Positions 9,451-18,365 of a stretch of 40,834 nucleotides of DNA are shown in pieces. Location of the stretch: assembly GCF_018780585.1 (NCBI RefSeq), contig NZ_JADMJL010000039.1, positions 1-40,834 on the forward strand. Direction: 5' to 3'. Numbering within the stretch: the stretch's first letter is position 1; every line of letters starts with the position of its first letter. This DNA is from Methyloversatilis discipulorum. Lineage in GTDB: Bacteria > Pseudomonadota > Gammaproteobacteria > Burkholderiales > Rhodocyclaceae. Below the pieces are notes generated by a model. The model worked only from the letters and a program-made list of their open reading frames with translations, made no database searches and had not been told where the DNA came from. A program made the position numbers and the translations under genes.

Positions 9451-10097
9451 TGCAGCTTCCCGTGCGCCAGCGACAGCCGGCGCGGTGCGTAGCGTTCGAA
9501 CAGTCCGCCGTCGTGCGTGGTCAGCAGCACGGTCACCCCCGCCTCGTTGAAGGAGCGGAACAGGTCGGCGATGTCGCGCGCGTAGGCGTCGTCGAGATGG
9601 GCGGTCGGTTCGTCGGCGAGCAGGATCTGCGGCCGGTTCACGATGGCGCGGGCGATGGTGAGGCGCTGCTGCTCGCCGCCGGACAGTTCGACCGGCATTG
9701 CCTTGTCGCGGCCAGCCAGGCCCACACGCTCAAGTGCGGCGCTGACGCGCTTCGTCGCCTCGCGCGGCGGGTGGCTGCTGATGGCCAGCGGCAGCATCAC
9801 GTTGTCGAAAGCGCTGCGGTCGAACAGCAGGCGCTGGTCCTGCATGATCAACCCGATCGAGCGCCGCCAGTAGGGCAGGGCGGCGCGCTTGAGCGCCGAC
9901 ACATTCTCTCCGCCGACCAGCACCTGGCCTTCGGTCGGGCGTTCGAGCACCGCCAGCAGCTTGAGCAGCGTGCTTTTGCCGGCGCCGGAGTGACCGGTGA
10001 CCACCACCATTTCACCGCGTGCGATGTCGATATCGACGCGGTCGAGCGCGGTGTGGCCGCCGGGGTAACGCTTGGTGACCTGTTCGAAGCGGATCAT
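9447..10097 (-). CDS. ftsE: Cell-division ATP-binding protein FtsE
   Basis: 216 residues, the usual length. It is the ATPase of the FtsEX division complex on the cytoplasmic face of the membrane. The Walker A GHSGAGKST is at 35-43, the signature LSGGEQQRLTIARA around 138-151, the Walker B ILLADEPT just after it, and a switch histidine in LLTTHD near 196. The gene starts 7 bases after the ftsY stop and overlaps ftsX by 4, completing the common ftsY-ftsE-ftsX order. Confidence 0.97.
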   Translation of the reverse strand: MIRFEQVTKRYPGGHTALDRVDIDIARGEMVVVTGHSGAGKSTLLKLLAVLERPTEGQVLVGGENVSALKRAALPYWRRSIGLIMQDQRLLFDRSAFDNVMLPLAISSHPPREATKRVSAALERVGLAGRDKAMPVELSGGEQQRLTIARAIVNRPQILLADEPTAHLDDAYARDIADLFRSFNEAGVTVLLTTHDGGLFERYAPRRLSLAHGKLQ

Positions 10098-10104
10098 GCG
10101 TTGA

Positions 10105-11151
10105 TCAGGCGCCTTGCGGGGAGTCGAACAGTGCGTCGACGAATTCGGCGGCGCGGAAGGGCTGCAGGTCGTCCACGCCTTCGCCGACGCCGATGTAGCG
10201 CAGCGCGATCGGGCGCGACGGCGCGTGCTGCTTGGCGATGGCGGCGATGACGCCGCCGCGCGCGGTGCCGTCCAGCTTGGTCATGACCAGACCGGTCACA
10301 CCGATGGCGGCGTCGAAGGCCTTCACCTGGGCCAGTGCGTTCTGGCCGATATTGCCGTCCAGCACCAGCAGCACTTCGTGCGGGCCGGTCGGGTCGGCCT
10401 TGGCGATCACCCGCTTCACCTTGGCGATCTCGTCCATCAGGTGCAGCTGGGTGGGCAGCCGGCCGGCGGTGTCGGCCAGCACGACATCGATATTGCGGGC
10501 GCGGGCGGCATTGACCGCGTCGAACACCACCGCCGCCGGATCGCCGGAATCCTGAGCGATCACCGCCACGTTGTTGCGGGCGCCCCAGGTTTCCAGCTGT
10601 TCGCGCGCGGCGGCGCGGAAGGTGTCGCCGGCGGCCAGCAGCACGCTCTTGCCCTGGGCCTGGAAATGCTTGGCCAGCTTGCCGATCGAAGTGGTCTTTC
10701 CGGCGCCATTCACGCCGGCGATCATGATGATGAAGGGCTTGTGCGCGTCGAGGTCGAGCGGCTTTTCCAGCGGCGCGATCAGCTTCGTCAGTTCTTCCTT
10801 CAGCACGTCGCGCAGTCGGGCCGGATCCTCGATCCGCTCGCGGCGCACCCGCTCGCGCAGCACGTCCAGCAGGTGGGTGGTGGCGTCCAGACCGACGTCG
10901 GAGGTGATGAGCAGGGTTTCCAGCTCTTCCAGCAGTTCGTCGTCGACCTTGGTGCGCGAAAACAGCGCGCTGAGCTGGCCGCCGAGCTGAGCACGGGTCT
11001 TCGACAGCCCGGCACGCAGGCGCTGCGCCCAGGACAGTTTCGGCGCGGCCGCCTCGGGCGCGCTATCCTGCGCGACCGCAGTCGGCACAGTTTCCGGCTG
11101 CGCGACCGCTTCGGGTGCGGCCGGCTTGTCCTTCTTGAAGAAACCAAACAT
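10105..11151 (-). CDS. ftsY: Signal recognition particle receptor FtsY
   Basis: 348 residues with the start set at [10 protein letters not shown], a typical FtsY N-terminus; upstream in-frame codons run across the intergenic region and look non-coding. FtsY docks ribosome-SRP complexes at the inner membrane. After a short Ala/Pro/Glu-rich acidic A domain (about 8-40) come the helical N domain and the SRP GTPase G domain, with GVNGAGKT at 146-153, DTAGRL, and [10 protein letters not shown]. It is the first gene of the operon with ftsE, ftsX and dacB, and is divergent from the M16 peptidase genes. Confidence 0.97.
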   Translation of the reverse strand: MFGFFKKDKPAAPEAVAQPETVPTAVAQDSAPEAAAPKLSWAQRLRAGLSKTRAQLGGQLSALFSRTKVDDELLEELETLLITSDVGLDATTHLLDVLRERVRRERIEDPARLRDVLKEELTKLIAPLEKPLDLDAHKPFIIMIAGVNGAGKTTSIGKLAKHFQAQGKSVLLAAGDTFRAAAREQLETWGARNNVAVIAQDSGDPAAVVFDAVNAARARNIDVVLADTAGRLPTQLHLMDEIAKVKRVIAKADPTGPHEVLLVLDGNIGQNALAQVKAFDAAIGVTGLVMTKLDGTARGGVIAAIAKQHAPSRPIALRYIGVGEGVDDLQPFRAAEFVDALFDSPQGA

Positions 11152-11258
11152 GTGGGGGACGGTCAGTGAAGCACCGTGCAGACAGCCGCACGGCTTGAAA
11201 ATACAGGCGCGATCAAGGGTTTGGCCCGGATCGCGTACTTTGGCGGAGAGTGTATCAG
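11152..11258. promoter_or_regulatory. Divergent intergenic region between ftsY and the M16 peptidase pair
   Basis: This 107-base stretch must hold promoters for both directions if neither gene is read from further away. I find two short dyads (CCGTGC...GCACGG and GCGATC...GATCGC) but no convincing -35/-10 pair. A GGAG at 11244-11247 serves the ATG at 11259. Confidence 0.3.
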
Positions 11259-12644
11259 ATGGATTTGCGCCGTTTTTCCAATGGCATCGTACTGTGTGGC
11301 GCACTGGCCCTGACGCTTGCAGTGGCGTCACCGGCCCGCGCCAACCCCTTCGAAACCACCTTGAGCAACGGCCTGCGTGTCATCGTCAAGGAAGACCGCC
11401 GGGCGCCGGTGGCGATGCACATGGTGTGGTACCGCGTCGGTGCGATGGACGAGAAGGACGGCACCACAGGCATCGCCCACCTGCTCGAACACATGATGTT
11501 CAAGGGCACGAAGAAACTGAAGCCGGGCGAGTTCAACGACATCGTCGCCCGTGCCGGCGGCAACGACAACGCCTTCACCAGCCACGACTACACCGCGTAC
11601 TTCCAGCGCGTGCCGGCGGCGGCCCTGCCGAAGATGATCGAGCTCGAAGCCGACCGCATGCGCAATCTGGTCATCGACGACGATGAGTTCGCGCGCGAGC
11701 TGAAGGTGGTGATGGAAGAGCGTCGGTTGCGCACCGACGACCAGCCGCAGTCGCAGATGCACGAGCAGCTGATGGCAAGCGCCTTCATCGCCCACCCCTA
11801 TCGCCGCCCGGTCATCGGCTGGATGAACGATCTGGAGAACATGCGTCCGGACGACGCGCGCGACTGGTACCGCCGATGGTACGCGCCGAACAATGCCTAC
11901 GTGGTGGTGGTCGGCGACGTCGATCACAAGAAGGTGTTCGAACTGGTGAAGAAGCACTACGGACACATGAAGCCGGTGGCACAGCCGGTACGCAAGGTCA
12001 CCTCCGAGCCGCCGCAGACCGGTGAGCGCCGCATCGTCGTCAAGGCGCCGGCCGAACTGCCGCAGTTGGCGCTGGCCTGGAAGGTGCCGAAGCTGAGCGA
12101 CGTAGAGAACGACCGCGAGCCCTATGCGCTGGAGGTGCTGGCCGGCATTCTCGACGGCCACGCGGCGTCGCGCCTGCCACGCGCACTGGTGCGCAGCAGT
12201 CAGATCGCCGTCGAGGTGGGTGCCTATTACGACTCGACCGCGCGCGGCGAGGTCACCTTCATGCTCGGCGGGACGCCAGCCAAGGGGCACACGGTGGCGG
12301 AACTGGAGACCGCGCTGCGGGCAGAAGTAAAGCGCATCGCCGACGAAGGCGTGTCGGCAGCCGAACTCGAGCGCATCAAGACGCTGACCGTCGCTTCGCA
12401 GATCTACAAGCTCGATTCCACCTACGTGCAGGCGATGGAGATCGGGCGGCTGGAAGCGTCCGGCTACCGCTGGCAGGACGCCGACCGCATGCTGGAAAAG
12501 TTGCGTTCGGTCACCGCCGACGAGGTGCAGGCGGTTGCGCGCAAGTATTTTGGCGACGACACGCTGACCGTCGCCGTACTCGATCCGCAGCCGCTCGATC
12601 CGGACGCGAAGCCGCGCGCCAAGCCGGCCGGTCTGCGTCATTGA
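11259..12644 (+). CDS. Exported M16 zinc peptidase, catalytic member of a pair
   Basis: 461 residues from the ATG at 11259, chosen because the GGAG at 11244-11247 is correctly spaced for it and too close to the GTG at 11250. A signal peptide (about 1-28, ending ARA) precedes an M16 fold. The inverted zinc motif HLLEH is at 74-78, with the third zinc ligand in VMEER near 153. The C-terminal half lacks the Arg/Tyr substrate-binding motif usual in M16 enzymes. The adjacent gene encodes the reverse pattern, so the two products probably form an obligate heterodimer in the periplasm, like mitochondrial processing peptidase subunits. The biological substrate is unknown. Confidence 0.9.
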   Translation: MDLRRFSNGIVLCGALALTLAVASPARANPFETTLSNGLRVIVKEDRRAPVAMHMVWYRVGAMDEKDGTTGIAHLLEHMMFKGTKKLKPGEFNDIVARAGGNDNAFTSHDYTAYFQRVPAAALPKMIELEADRMRNLVIDDDEFARELKVVMEERRLRTDDQPQSQMHEQLMASAFIAHPYRRPVIGWMNDLENMRPDDARDWYRRWYAPNNAYVVVVGDVDHKKVFELVKKHYGHMKPVAQPVRKVTSEPPQTGERRIVVKAPAELPQLALAWKVPKLSDVENDREPYALEVLAGILDGHAASRLPRALVRSSQIAVEVGAYYDSTARGEVTFMLGGTPAKGHTVAELETALRAEVKRIADEGVSAAELERIKTLTVASQIYKLDSTYVQAMEIGRLEASGYRWQDADRMLEKLRSVTADEVQAVARKYFGDDTLTVAVLDPQPLDPDAKPRAKPAGLRH

Positions 12645-13984
12645 TGCGCACGCACAACGATTTCCTGCAGGTGATGCCGATGATCCGATTCCTTCGCAGC
12701 GCGCTGCTGCGCGCAGTATCCGTGCTGGCGTTCGCAACACCGGCGCTCGCCAATGTCGATATCCAGCACTGGACCGCCGCCAACGGCGTGCGCGTCTATT
12801 TCGTCGAAAGCCATGTGCTGCCGATACTCGACGTGCAGGTCGATTTCGATGCCGGCTCGGCGCGCGATCCCGAGGGCCGCAGCGGTCTGGCGGGCATGAC
12901 CCACGGCCTGCTCGATTCGGGCGCCGGCGGGCTGGACGAGGACGCGCTGGCCGAAAAGCTCAGTGATCTGGGGGCGCGCCTGTCCGGCTCGGCCGACAAC
13001 GACCGCGCCGGCCTGTCGCTGCGCACGCTGGCCAGTGCGCGCGAGCGCGAGGGCGCGCTGGCGCTGATGCGCACCGTGCTGACCGCACCCGAATTCCCGG
13101 CCACCGTGCTCGAACGCGAGAAGGCGCGCGCCATCGCCAGCCTGCGCGAAGCCGACACCAAGCCGGACCAGATCGGCGCCAAGCGCTTCGCGAAAGCGCT
13201 CTACGGCGACCACCCCTACGGCCGCAGCGCCACCGTCGAGTCGATTGCCGCGATCACCCGCGACGATGTGCTGGCGCACTACCGCCGCCATTACGTCGCC
13301 TCGCGGGCGGTGGTGTCCATCGTCGGCGACGTGACGCGCGAACAGGCGGAAGCGATCGCGCTGCAGCTGACCGGCGACCTGCCGGCCGGCGAGCCGCTGC
13401 CGCCGATCGCCGACGTGACGATGCCCAAGGCGGCGACCGAACGCATCGCGCATCCGGCCAACCAGAGCCACATCTTCGTCGGTCAGCCGGTGACCCGCCG
13501 CGGCGACCCGGACTTCTTCCCGCTGCAGGTCGGCAACTACATCCTCGGCGGTGGTGGCTTCGTGTCGCGACTGACCAAGGAGGTGCGCGAGAAGCGCGGT
13601 TACGCCTACAGCGTCTACAGCTACTTCAGCCCGCAGCGCCAGCCCGGCCCGTTCCAGATCGGTCTGCAGACGCAGCGCGCCCAGGCGGCGGACGCGCTGA
13701 AGGTGGTCGATGAAACGCTGGCGTCCTTCATCGCCAACGGTCCGACCACCGACGAGCTGAAGGCGGCGAAGCGCAATCTGGTCGATGGCTTCTCGTTGCG
13801 CCTGGACAGCAACCGCAAGCTGCTCGACAGCCTCGCGACCATCGGTTTCTACGGCCTGCCGCTGGACTGGCTCAGCAAATTCCAGGAGCGGGTCGAGGCG
13901 GTGACGGCGGCACAGGTGAAGGAGGCTTTCCAGCGCCGCCTGTCCGCCGACCACATGGTGCGGGTCATCGTCGCCGGCGACTGA
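12644..13984 (+). CDS. M16 peptidase-like protein, non-catalytic partner
   Basis: About 446 residues. The ATG at 12644 shares a base with the previous stop; ATGs at 12674 or 12680 would give a more usual signal peptide (MIRFLRSALLRAVSVLAF, cleavage after ALA), so the exact start is uncertain. The zinc motif is lost: at the place of HLLEH the sequence reads GMTHG. In contrast, the C-terminal domain keeps the Arg/Tyr motif (EKRGYAYSVYSYF, around residues 321-333 counting from 12644) that helps bind substrate. It is therefore likely the regulatory or substrate-holding half of a two-protein M16 protease encoded with the preceding gene. Confidence 0.88.
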   Translation: MRTHNDFLQVMPMIRFLRSALLRAVSVLAFATPALANVDIQHWTAANGVRVYFVESHVLPILDVQVDFDAGSARDPEGRSGLAGMTHGLLDSGAGGLDEDALAEKLSDLGARLSGSADNDRAGLSLRTLASAREREGALALMRTVLTAPEFPATVLEREKARAIASLREADTKPDQIGAKRFAKALYGDHPYGRSATVESIAAITRDDVLAHYRRHYVASRAVVSIVGDVTREQAEAIALQLTGDLPAGEPLPPIADVTMPKAATERIAHPANQSHIFVGQPVTRRGDPDFFPLQVGNYILGGGGFVSRLTKEVREKRGYAYSVYSYFSPQRQPGPFQIGLQTQRAQAADALKVVDETLASFIANGPTTDELKAAKRNLVDGFSLRLDSNRKLLDSLATIGFYGLPLDWLSKFQERVEAVTAAQVKEAFQRRLSADHMVRVIVAGD

Positions 13985-14053
13985 GGGTTGGTCGCTGCCG
14001 GCGGCGCCCGGCACCACGAAACAAGCCGCCACAAGTGCATGCGGGCGCGCAGG

Positions 14054-14059
14054 TAGAAT
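14054..14059 (+). promoter_or_regulatory. Weak candidate -10 element before rsmD
   Basis: TAGAAT lies 8 bases upstream of the rsmD ATG. A transcript starting after it would have almost no leader. No good -35 is present, so this is a low-confidence call. Confidence 0.25.
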
Positions 14060-14066
14060 CGCGGCC

Positions 14067-14596
14067 ATGTCCCGCATACGCATCATCGGCGGCCAGTGGC
14101 GCAGCCGCCTCCTTCCGGTCGCGGCGGTGCCGGGGCTGCGCCCCACTCCGGATTCGGTGCGCGAGCGCCTGTTCAACTGGCTGGGCCAGGACCTGAACGG
14201 GCTGCATTGCCTCGATCTCTTTGCCGGCACCGGCGTGCTCGGCTTCGAGGCCGCGTCCCGCGGCGCCGCCTCGGTCACGCTGGTCGAGCGCGATGCCCGC
14301 GCCTTCGGCAAGCTTCGCGAAGCGGTCGAACTGCTGCCGGCGCCGCAGGTCAGGCTGGTCAGGGGCGATGCGCTAGAATTCGCCGCCCAGCCACCGCGGC
14401 GCTTCGATGTACTCTTTCTCGACCCGCCTTACGGCAAGGGTCTGCTTGATCGCGTGGTACCGCACCTGCCGCATCTGCTGACCGACGACGCGGTGATCTA
14501 CTGCGAGGCCGAGCAGCCGGTGCCGGCGCTCGGCGATTACCGGGCGACGCGCGAGGGGCGGGCGGGGCAAGTCCATTACCAGCTGCTGGAACGATC

Positions 14597-14600
<4 letters not shown>
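14067..14600 (+). CDS. rsmD: 16S rRNA (guanine966-N2)-methyltransferase
   Basis: 177 residues. RsmD methylates G966 of 16S rRNA in the assembled small subunit, using SAM. The N-terminus [10 protein letters not shown] and [14 protein letters not shown] are typical; the SAM motif is [14 protein letters not shown] (around 49-62) and the catalytic DPPYG lies near 121-125. The stop overlaps the coaD start by 4 bases (ATGA), so the pair is translated together, a very common arrangement. Confidence 0.95.
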
Positions 14601-15350
<750 letters not shown>

Positions 15351-15371
15351 CGCTCGCCGGCCCCGGCGTGC

Positions 15372-17327
15372 TCAGGCCGCCGCGGCCGAGATGACCCGCA
15401 GTACCGGCGCCTTGAGCGCCGAATCGAGCGCGCTGTCGAGACGCGCCAGTTCCTCCAGCTGCTGATCGATCGCCGCGCCGTTCTGGCGCAGTTCCTCGAT
15501 CCGCTCTTCCAGCGTGTCGGTCGCCTCGTGGATGCGCTTAACGCTTTCGAGCCTGCGCTTGAGCTGCTTCTGGTGTTCGCGCACCTGGTTCTCGAGCGGC
15601 GCCATGATGGCGCGCAGCCAGTGCTCGACGTCGCGGTTCACCACTTCCATGTGCTTGCGCACCTGCACGGCGACGGTTTCGAAGAAGCGCTGCGTGAGCT
15701 GGCGCTTTTCGGTGGTGAGCATGTTCAGCCAGGTGTTGAACTGCTGGTGGAAGGCCTTTTCGAGCCGGGTGATGTCCTTCTCGTAACGATGGACCGAGAA
15801 CGGCACCGGCACGCCCAGACGCAGGTCGTGCTCGGTCGAGAAGCGCTGGTACATCGCTTCCATCATGCGGAAGATTTCATCCACGCTGGCGGCCGAGCGC
15901 GTCAGGCTGTCGCGCACGTCGTCGAAGAAGGCGTTCATCGCGTCGCGCAGCTGCAGCGAGAAGTTGGCTGCCTCCATCTGTTCGCGCGTGTGGTTGGTGC
16001 GCGCGCGCAGCGCGTCCATGCCGAGGTGGGCGAACAGCACGTTGGTCTGCGACGAGAACACGTTGCGCGTGGCATAGAAGCGTTCGAGGCCGCGTTCGAA
16101 TTCCTCCTTTTCCGCCCGCACCCGCTTCAGCATGTACTGGATGACGCCCCGGTTCTTGCCGCGCAGGTCGGAAAATTCGGCCAGCTGGTCGTCGATGCTG
16201 CGCCGGCGGCCGGCCAGCACTTCGCGCGTGCGGGCGATCAGCTCGCGTGCGTCCTTGTCGACGGCGGCGCCGACGATGTCGCGCTTGGCCGGCAGCAGAT
16301 CCTCGACCAGTGCGCGTTCGAGCTGCGGCAGACGGCTGCGCGCAAGCAGCGCGCCGTCATGCTGGATGCGGGCAAGCAGCCCCTTCTGCGCCGACACCGG
16401 AAACACGCGCGACTCCGGGATGTCCAGCGTGGCCGCACAGGAGGCGATCTGCCGGCTGATTTCCGATTCGATCTGGGTTTCAGTGCGCAGACCATCCCAC
16501 AGGCTGTCCATCTTGTTCAGCACGGCGATACGGCCCTGTCGCGAGCCACCGGCCGCGGTCACGTGCGTCTTCCAGACGCCGAGATCGCTCTGCGTGACGC
16601 CGGTGTCCATGCCGAGCACGAACAGCACGGCGTGCGCCGACGGCAGCAGCGACAGCGTCAGCTCGGGTTCGGCGCCGATCGCGTTCAGACCCGGCGTGTC
16701 GAGGATGACCAGCCCCTGGCGCAGCAGCGGGTGCGGCAGATTGATGATGGCGTGGCGCCACGCCGGCACCTCGACCATGCCCTGCGAATCGGGCTGCAGG
16801 CCGTTTTCGCCGCTCAGGTCGATGCGGAAGCCCAGTGCTTCAGCTTCGCCGATGGCCACCTTGCGCTGTTCGCTGACGCGTCCGAGCGCCTGCTGCATCG
16901 CGGCCGTCGAGGTGGTGTCGAGTTCGATGCGCTTCCAGGCGCCGGGTTGTGATTTCAGGTCGGACACCGTGGTGGTGCCACGCCGGGTGTCGATCGGCAG
17001 CAAGTCTATGCAGGCCGGGCGAGACCCGTCGTACATCAGTTCGGTCGGGCACATCGTGGTGCGGCCCGAGCTGGACGGCAGCACGCGCGCGCCCTGGTCG
17101 CCGAAGAAGATGGCATTGATCAGTTCGGACTTGCCGCGCGAGAACTCGGCGACGAAGGCCACGACCAGGCGGTCGTCGCGCAGCTTCTGCAGCAGCTGTT
17201 CGATGCACAGATCGTTGTGGCTGTCGTTCAGGTTGCTTTCGAACAGCCAGCCGCGCAGACGCACGATGGTCTGTTCGACCCGCGTACGCCAGGCGCCATA
17301 TGCCGACAATTCCTCCTGCATGCCCAT
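15372..17327 (-). CDS. Dynamin-like large GTPase, apparently soluble
   Basis: 651 residues from the ATG at 17327, which follows GGAGGAGAC; an in-frame GTG at 17342 would add five residues. The N-terminal dynamin-type GTPase domain has its P-loop AEFSRGKSE at 60-68, a threonine-containing G2 (TTMCPTE, 90-96), G3 DTPG at 210-213 and G4 NKMD at 271-274. The rest is long helix with heptad-like stretches, including a C-terminal coiled coil (about 560-640). I see no hydrophobic segment that would be a transmembrane helix or membrane paddle. Bacterial dynamin-like proteins remodel or protect membranes; the role here is unknown. It is downstream of mutM reading in the same direction from a separate start region. 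Confidence 0.88.
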   Translation of the reverse strand: MGMQEELSAYGAWRTRVEQTIVRLRGWLFESNLNDSHNDLCIEQLLQKLRDDRLVVAFVAEFSRGKSELINAIFFGDQGARVLPSSSGRTTMCPTELMYDGSRPACIDLLPIDTRRGTTTVSDLKSQPGAWKRIELDTTSTAAMQQALGRVSEQRKVAIGEAEALGFRIDLSGENGLQPDSQGMVEVPAWRHAIINLPHPLLRQGLVILDTPGLNAIGAEPELTLSLLPSAHAVLFVLGMDTGVTQSDLGVWKTHVTAAGGSRQGRIAVLNKMDSLWDGLRTETQIESEISRQIASCAATLDIPESRVFPVSAQKGLLARIQHDGALLARSRLPQLERALVEDLLPAKRDIVGAAVDKDARELIARTREVLAGRRRSIDDQLAEFSDLRGKNRGVIQYMLKRVRAEKEEFERGLERFYATRNVFSSQTNVLFAHLGMDALRARTNHTREQMEAANFSLQLRDAMNAFFDDVRDSLTRSAASVDEIFRMMEAMYQRFSTEHDLRLGVPVPFSVHRYEKDITRLEKAFHQQFNTWLNMLTTEKRQLTQRFFETVAVQVRKHMEVVNRDVEHWLRAIMAPLENQVREHQKQLKRRLESVKRIHEATDTLEERIEELRQNGAAIDQQLEELARLDSALDSALKAPVLRVISAAAA

Positions 17328-17373
17328 CGCCGTCTCCTCCACGCAAATGTCAATCTAGCACAGGCGCTGCGCG

Positions 17374-18186
17374 CTATCGCTGGCAGGTCGGGCAGAAGAA
17401 GGTCGAACGTCCGCCCATTCGGCGGTTGCGCACCGCCGTGCCGCATACGCGGCAGGGCTGGCCATCCCGTCCGTAGACGAAATAGGACTGCTGGAAATAG
17501 CCGGGTTCGCCGTCGGCATGCATGAAGTCGCGCAGCGTGCTGCCGCCGGCGTCGAGCGCGTCGCGCAGCGTGGCGCGGATCTCGTCGTGCAGGCGCGCGC
17601 ACTGTGGCCGGGTCAGGCGGCGGGCTGCCATGCCCGGACGCAGGCGTGCGCGGAACAGGCTTTCCGAGGCGTAGATGTTGCCGACGCCGACCACCACCGC
17701 GCTGTCCATGATGGCCAGCTTGATTGCGCACTGCCGCCGCGTCAGTGCGGCGTGCAGCCCGGCGGCGCTGAAGTCCTCGCCCAGCGGTTCGGGACCGAGG
17801 CCGGCGAGCAGCGGGTGGGTCGCGTCGGCACCCTCGTGCCACAGCACGGCGCCGAAGCGGCGTGGGTCGCGCAGCCGCAGCACGCGGTCGCCGAAGACGA
17901 TGTCGACATGGTCGTGCGTGCCCGCCGGCACGTCGCGGTCGAGCACGCGCAGACTGCCGGACATGCCGAGGTGCAGGATGAGCGTGCCGCGGTCGAAGCG
18001 CAGCAGCAGGTATTTGGCACGCCGGTCGATGTCGCGCAGCGTCTGGCCGGGCAGCGTGGCGGGCAGGTCGGCGGGTACCGGCCAGCGCAGTCGCGCATTG
18101 CGGAGGGTGACCGCGGTCGCCACGCGCCCGGTCAAGGGCGCGGCAATGCCACGGCGTGTCACTTCGACTTCGGGCAGTTCGGGCAT
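17374..18186 (-). CDS. mutM: Formamidopyrimidine-DNA glycosylase
   Basis: 270 residues once the start is set at MPELPEVEVTRRG; Pro2 must be N-terminal after methionine removal because it is the Schiff-base nucleophile, so the 35-codon upstream extension is not used. MutM removes 8-oxoguanine and FapyG from DNA and nicks the strand by beta/delta elimination. Glu3, the helix-two-turn-helix region VGVGNIYASE, and the C-terminal four-cysteine zinc finger (CRVCG...FFCPTC, last 26 residues) are intact. The dynamin-like gene follows 46 bases downstream. Confidence 0.97.
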   Translation of the reverse strand: MPELPEVEVTRRGIAAPLTGRVATAVTLRNARLRWPVPADLPATLPGQTLRDIDRRAKYLLLRFDRGTLILHLGMSGSLRVLDRDVPAGTHDHVDIVFGDRVLRLRDPRRFGAVLWHEGADATHPLLAGLGPEPLGEDFSAAGLHAALTRRQCAIKLAIMDSAVVVGVGNIYASESLFRARLRPGMAARRLTRPQCARLHDEIRATLRDALDAGGSTLRDFMHADGEPGYFQQSYFVYGRDGQPCRVCGTAVRNRRMGGRSTFFCPTCQR

Positions 18187-18365
18187 CGGAAAGGTGAGCC
18201 GCGGCACGGCGGCGGGGACGTGTTTTGGAATAAGATCGGAGCCGTTTCCGGCATTGGCGCCGCATAGGGCGGTGCGCCGGGGGCGCTGCAACGAATTCTA
18301 GCCGTCACACTCAAAGGCCGTAAGCGCTTCAGTCCGTTGCGAAATCACCCTGGCCACTGGCGATC
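18187..18365. promoter_or_regulatory. Divergent intergenic region, mutM and TPR lipoprotein gene
   Basis: Within these 179 bases a minus-strand TAGAAT at 18295-18300 could be the -10 of a mutM promoter, and a plus-strand TAAGAT at 18231-18236 could serve the lipoprotein gene. Neither has a clear -35, so both are tentative. I see no other structure here. Confidence 0.3.

Noticed and set aside
15528-16952. A 474-codon plus-strand frame opposite the dynamin-like gene
   Set aside because: No recognisable domain; composition rich in His, Gln, Arg and Val is typical of a complementary-strand shadow.
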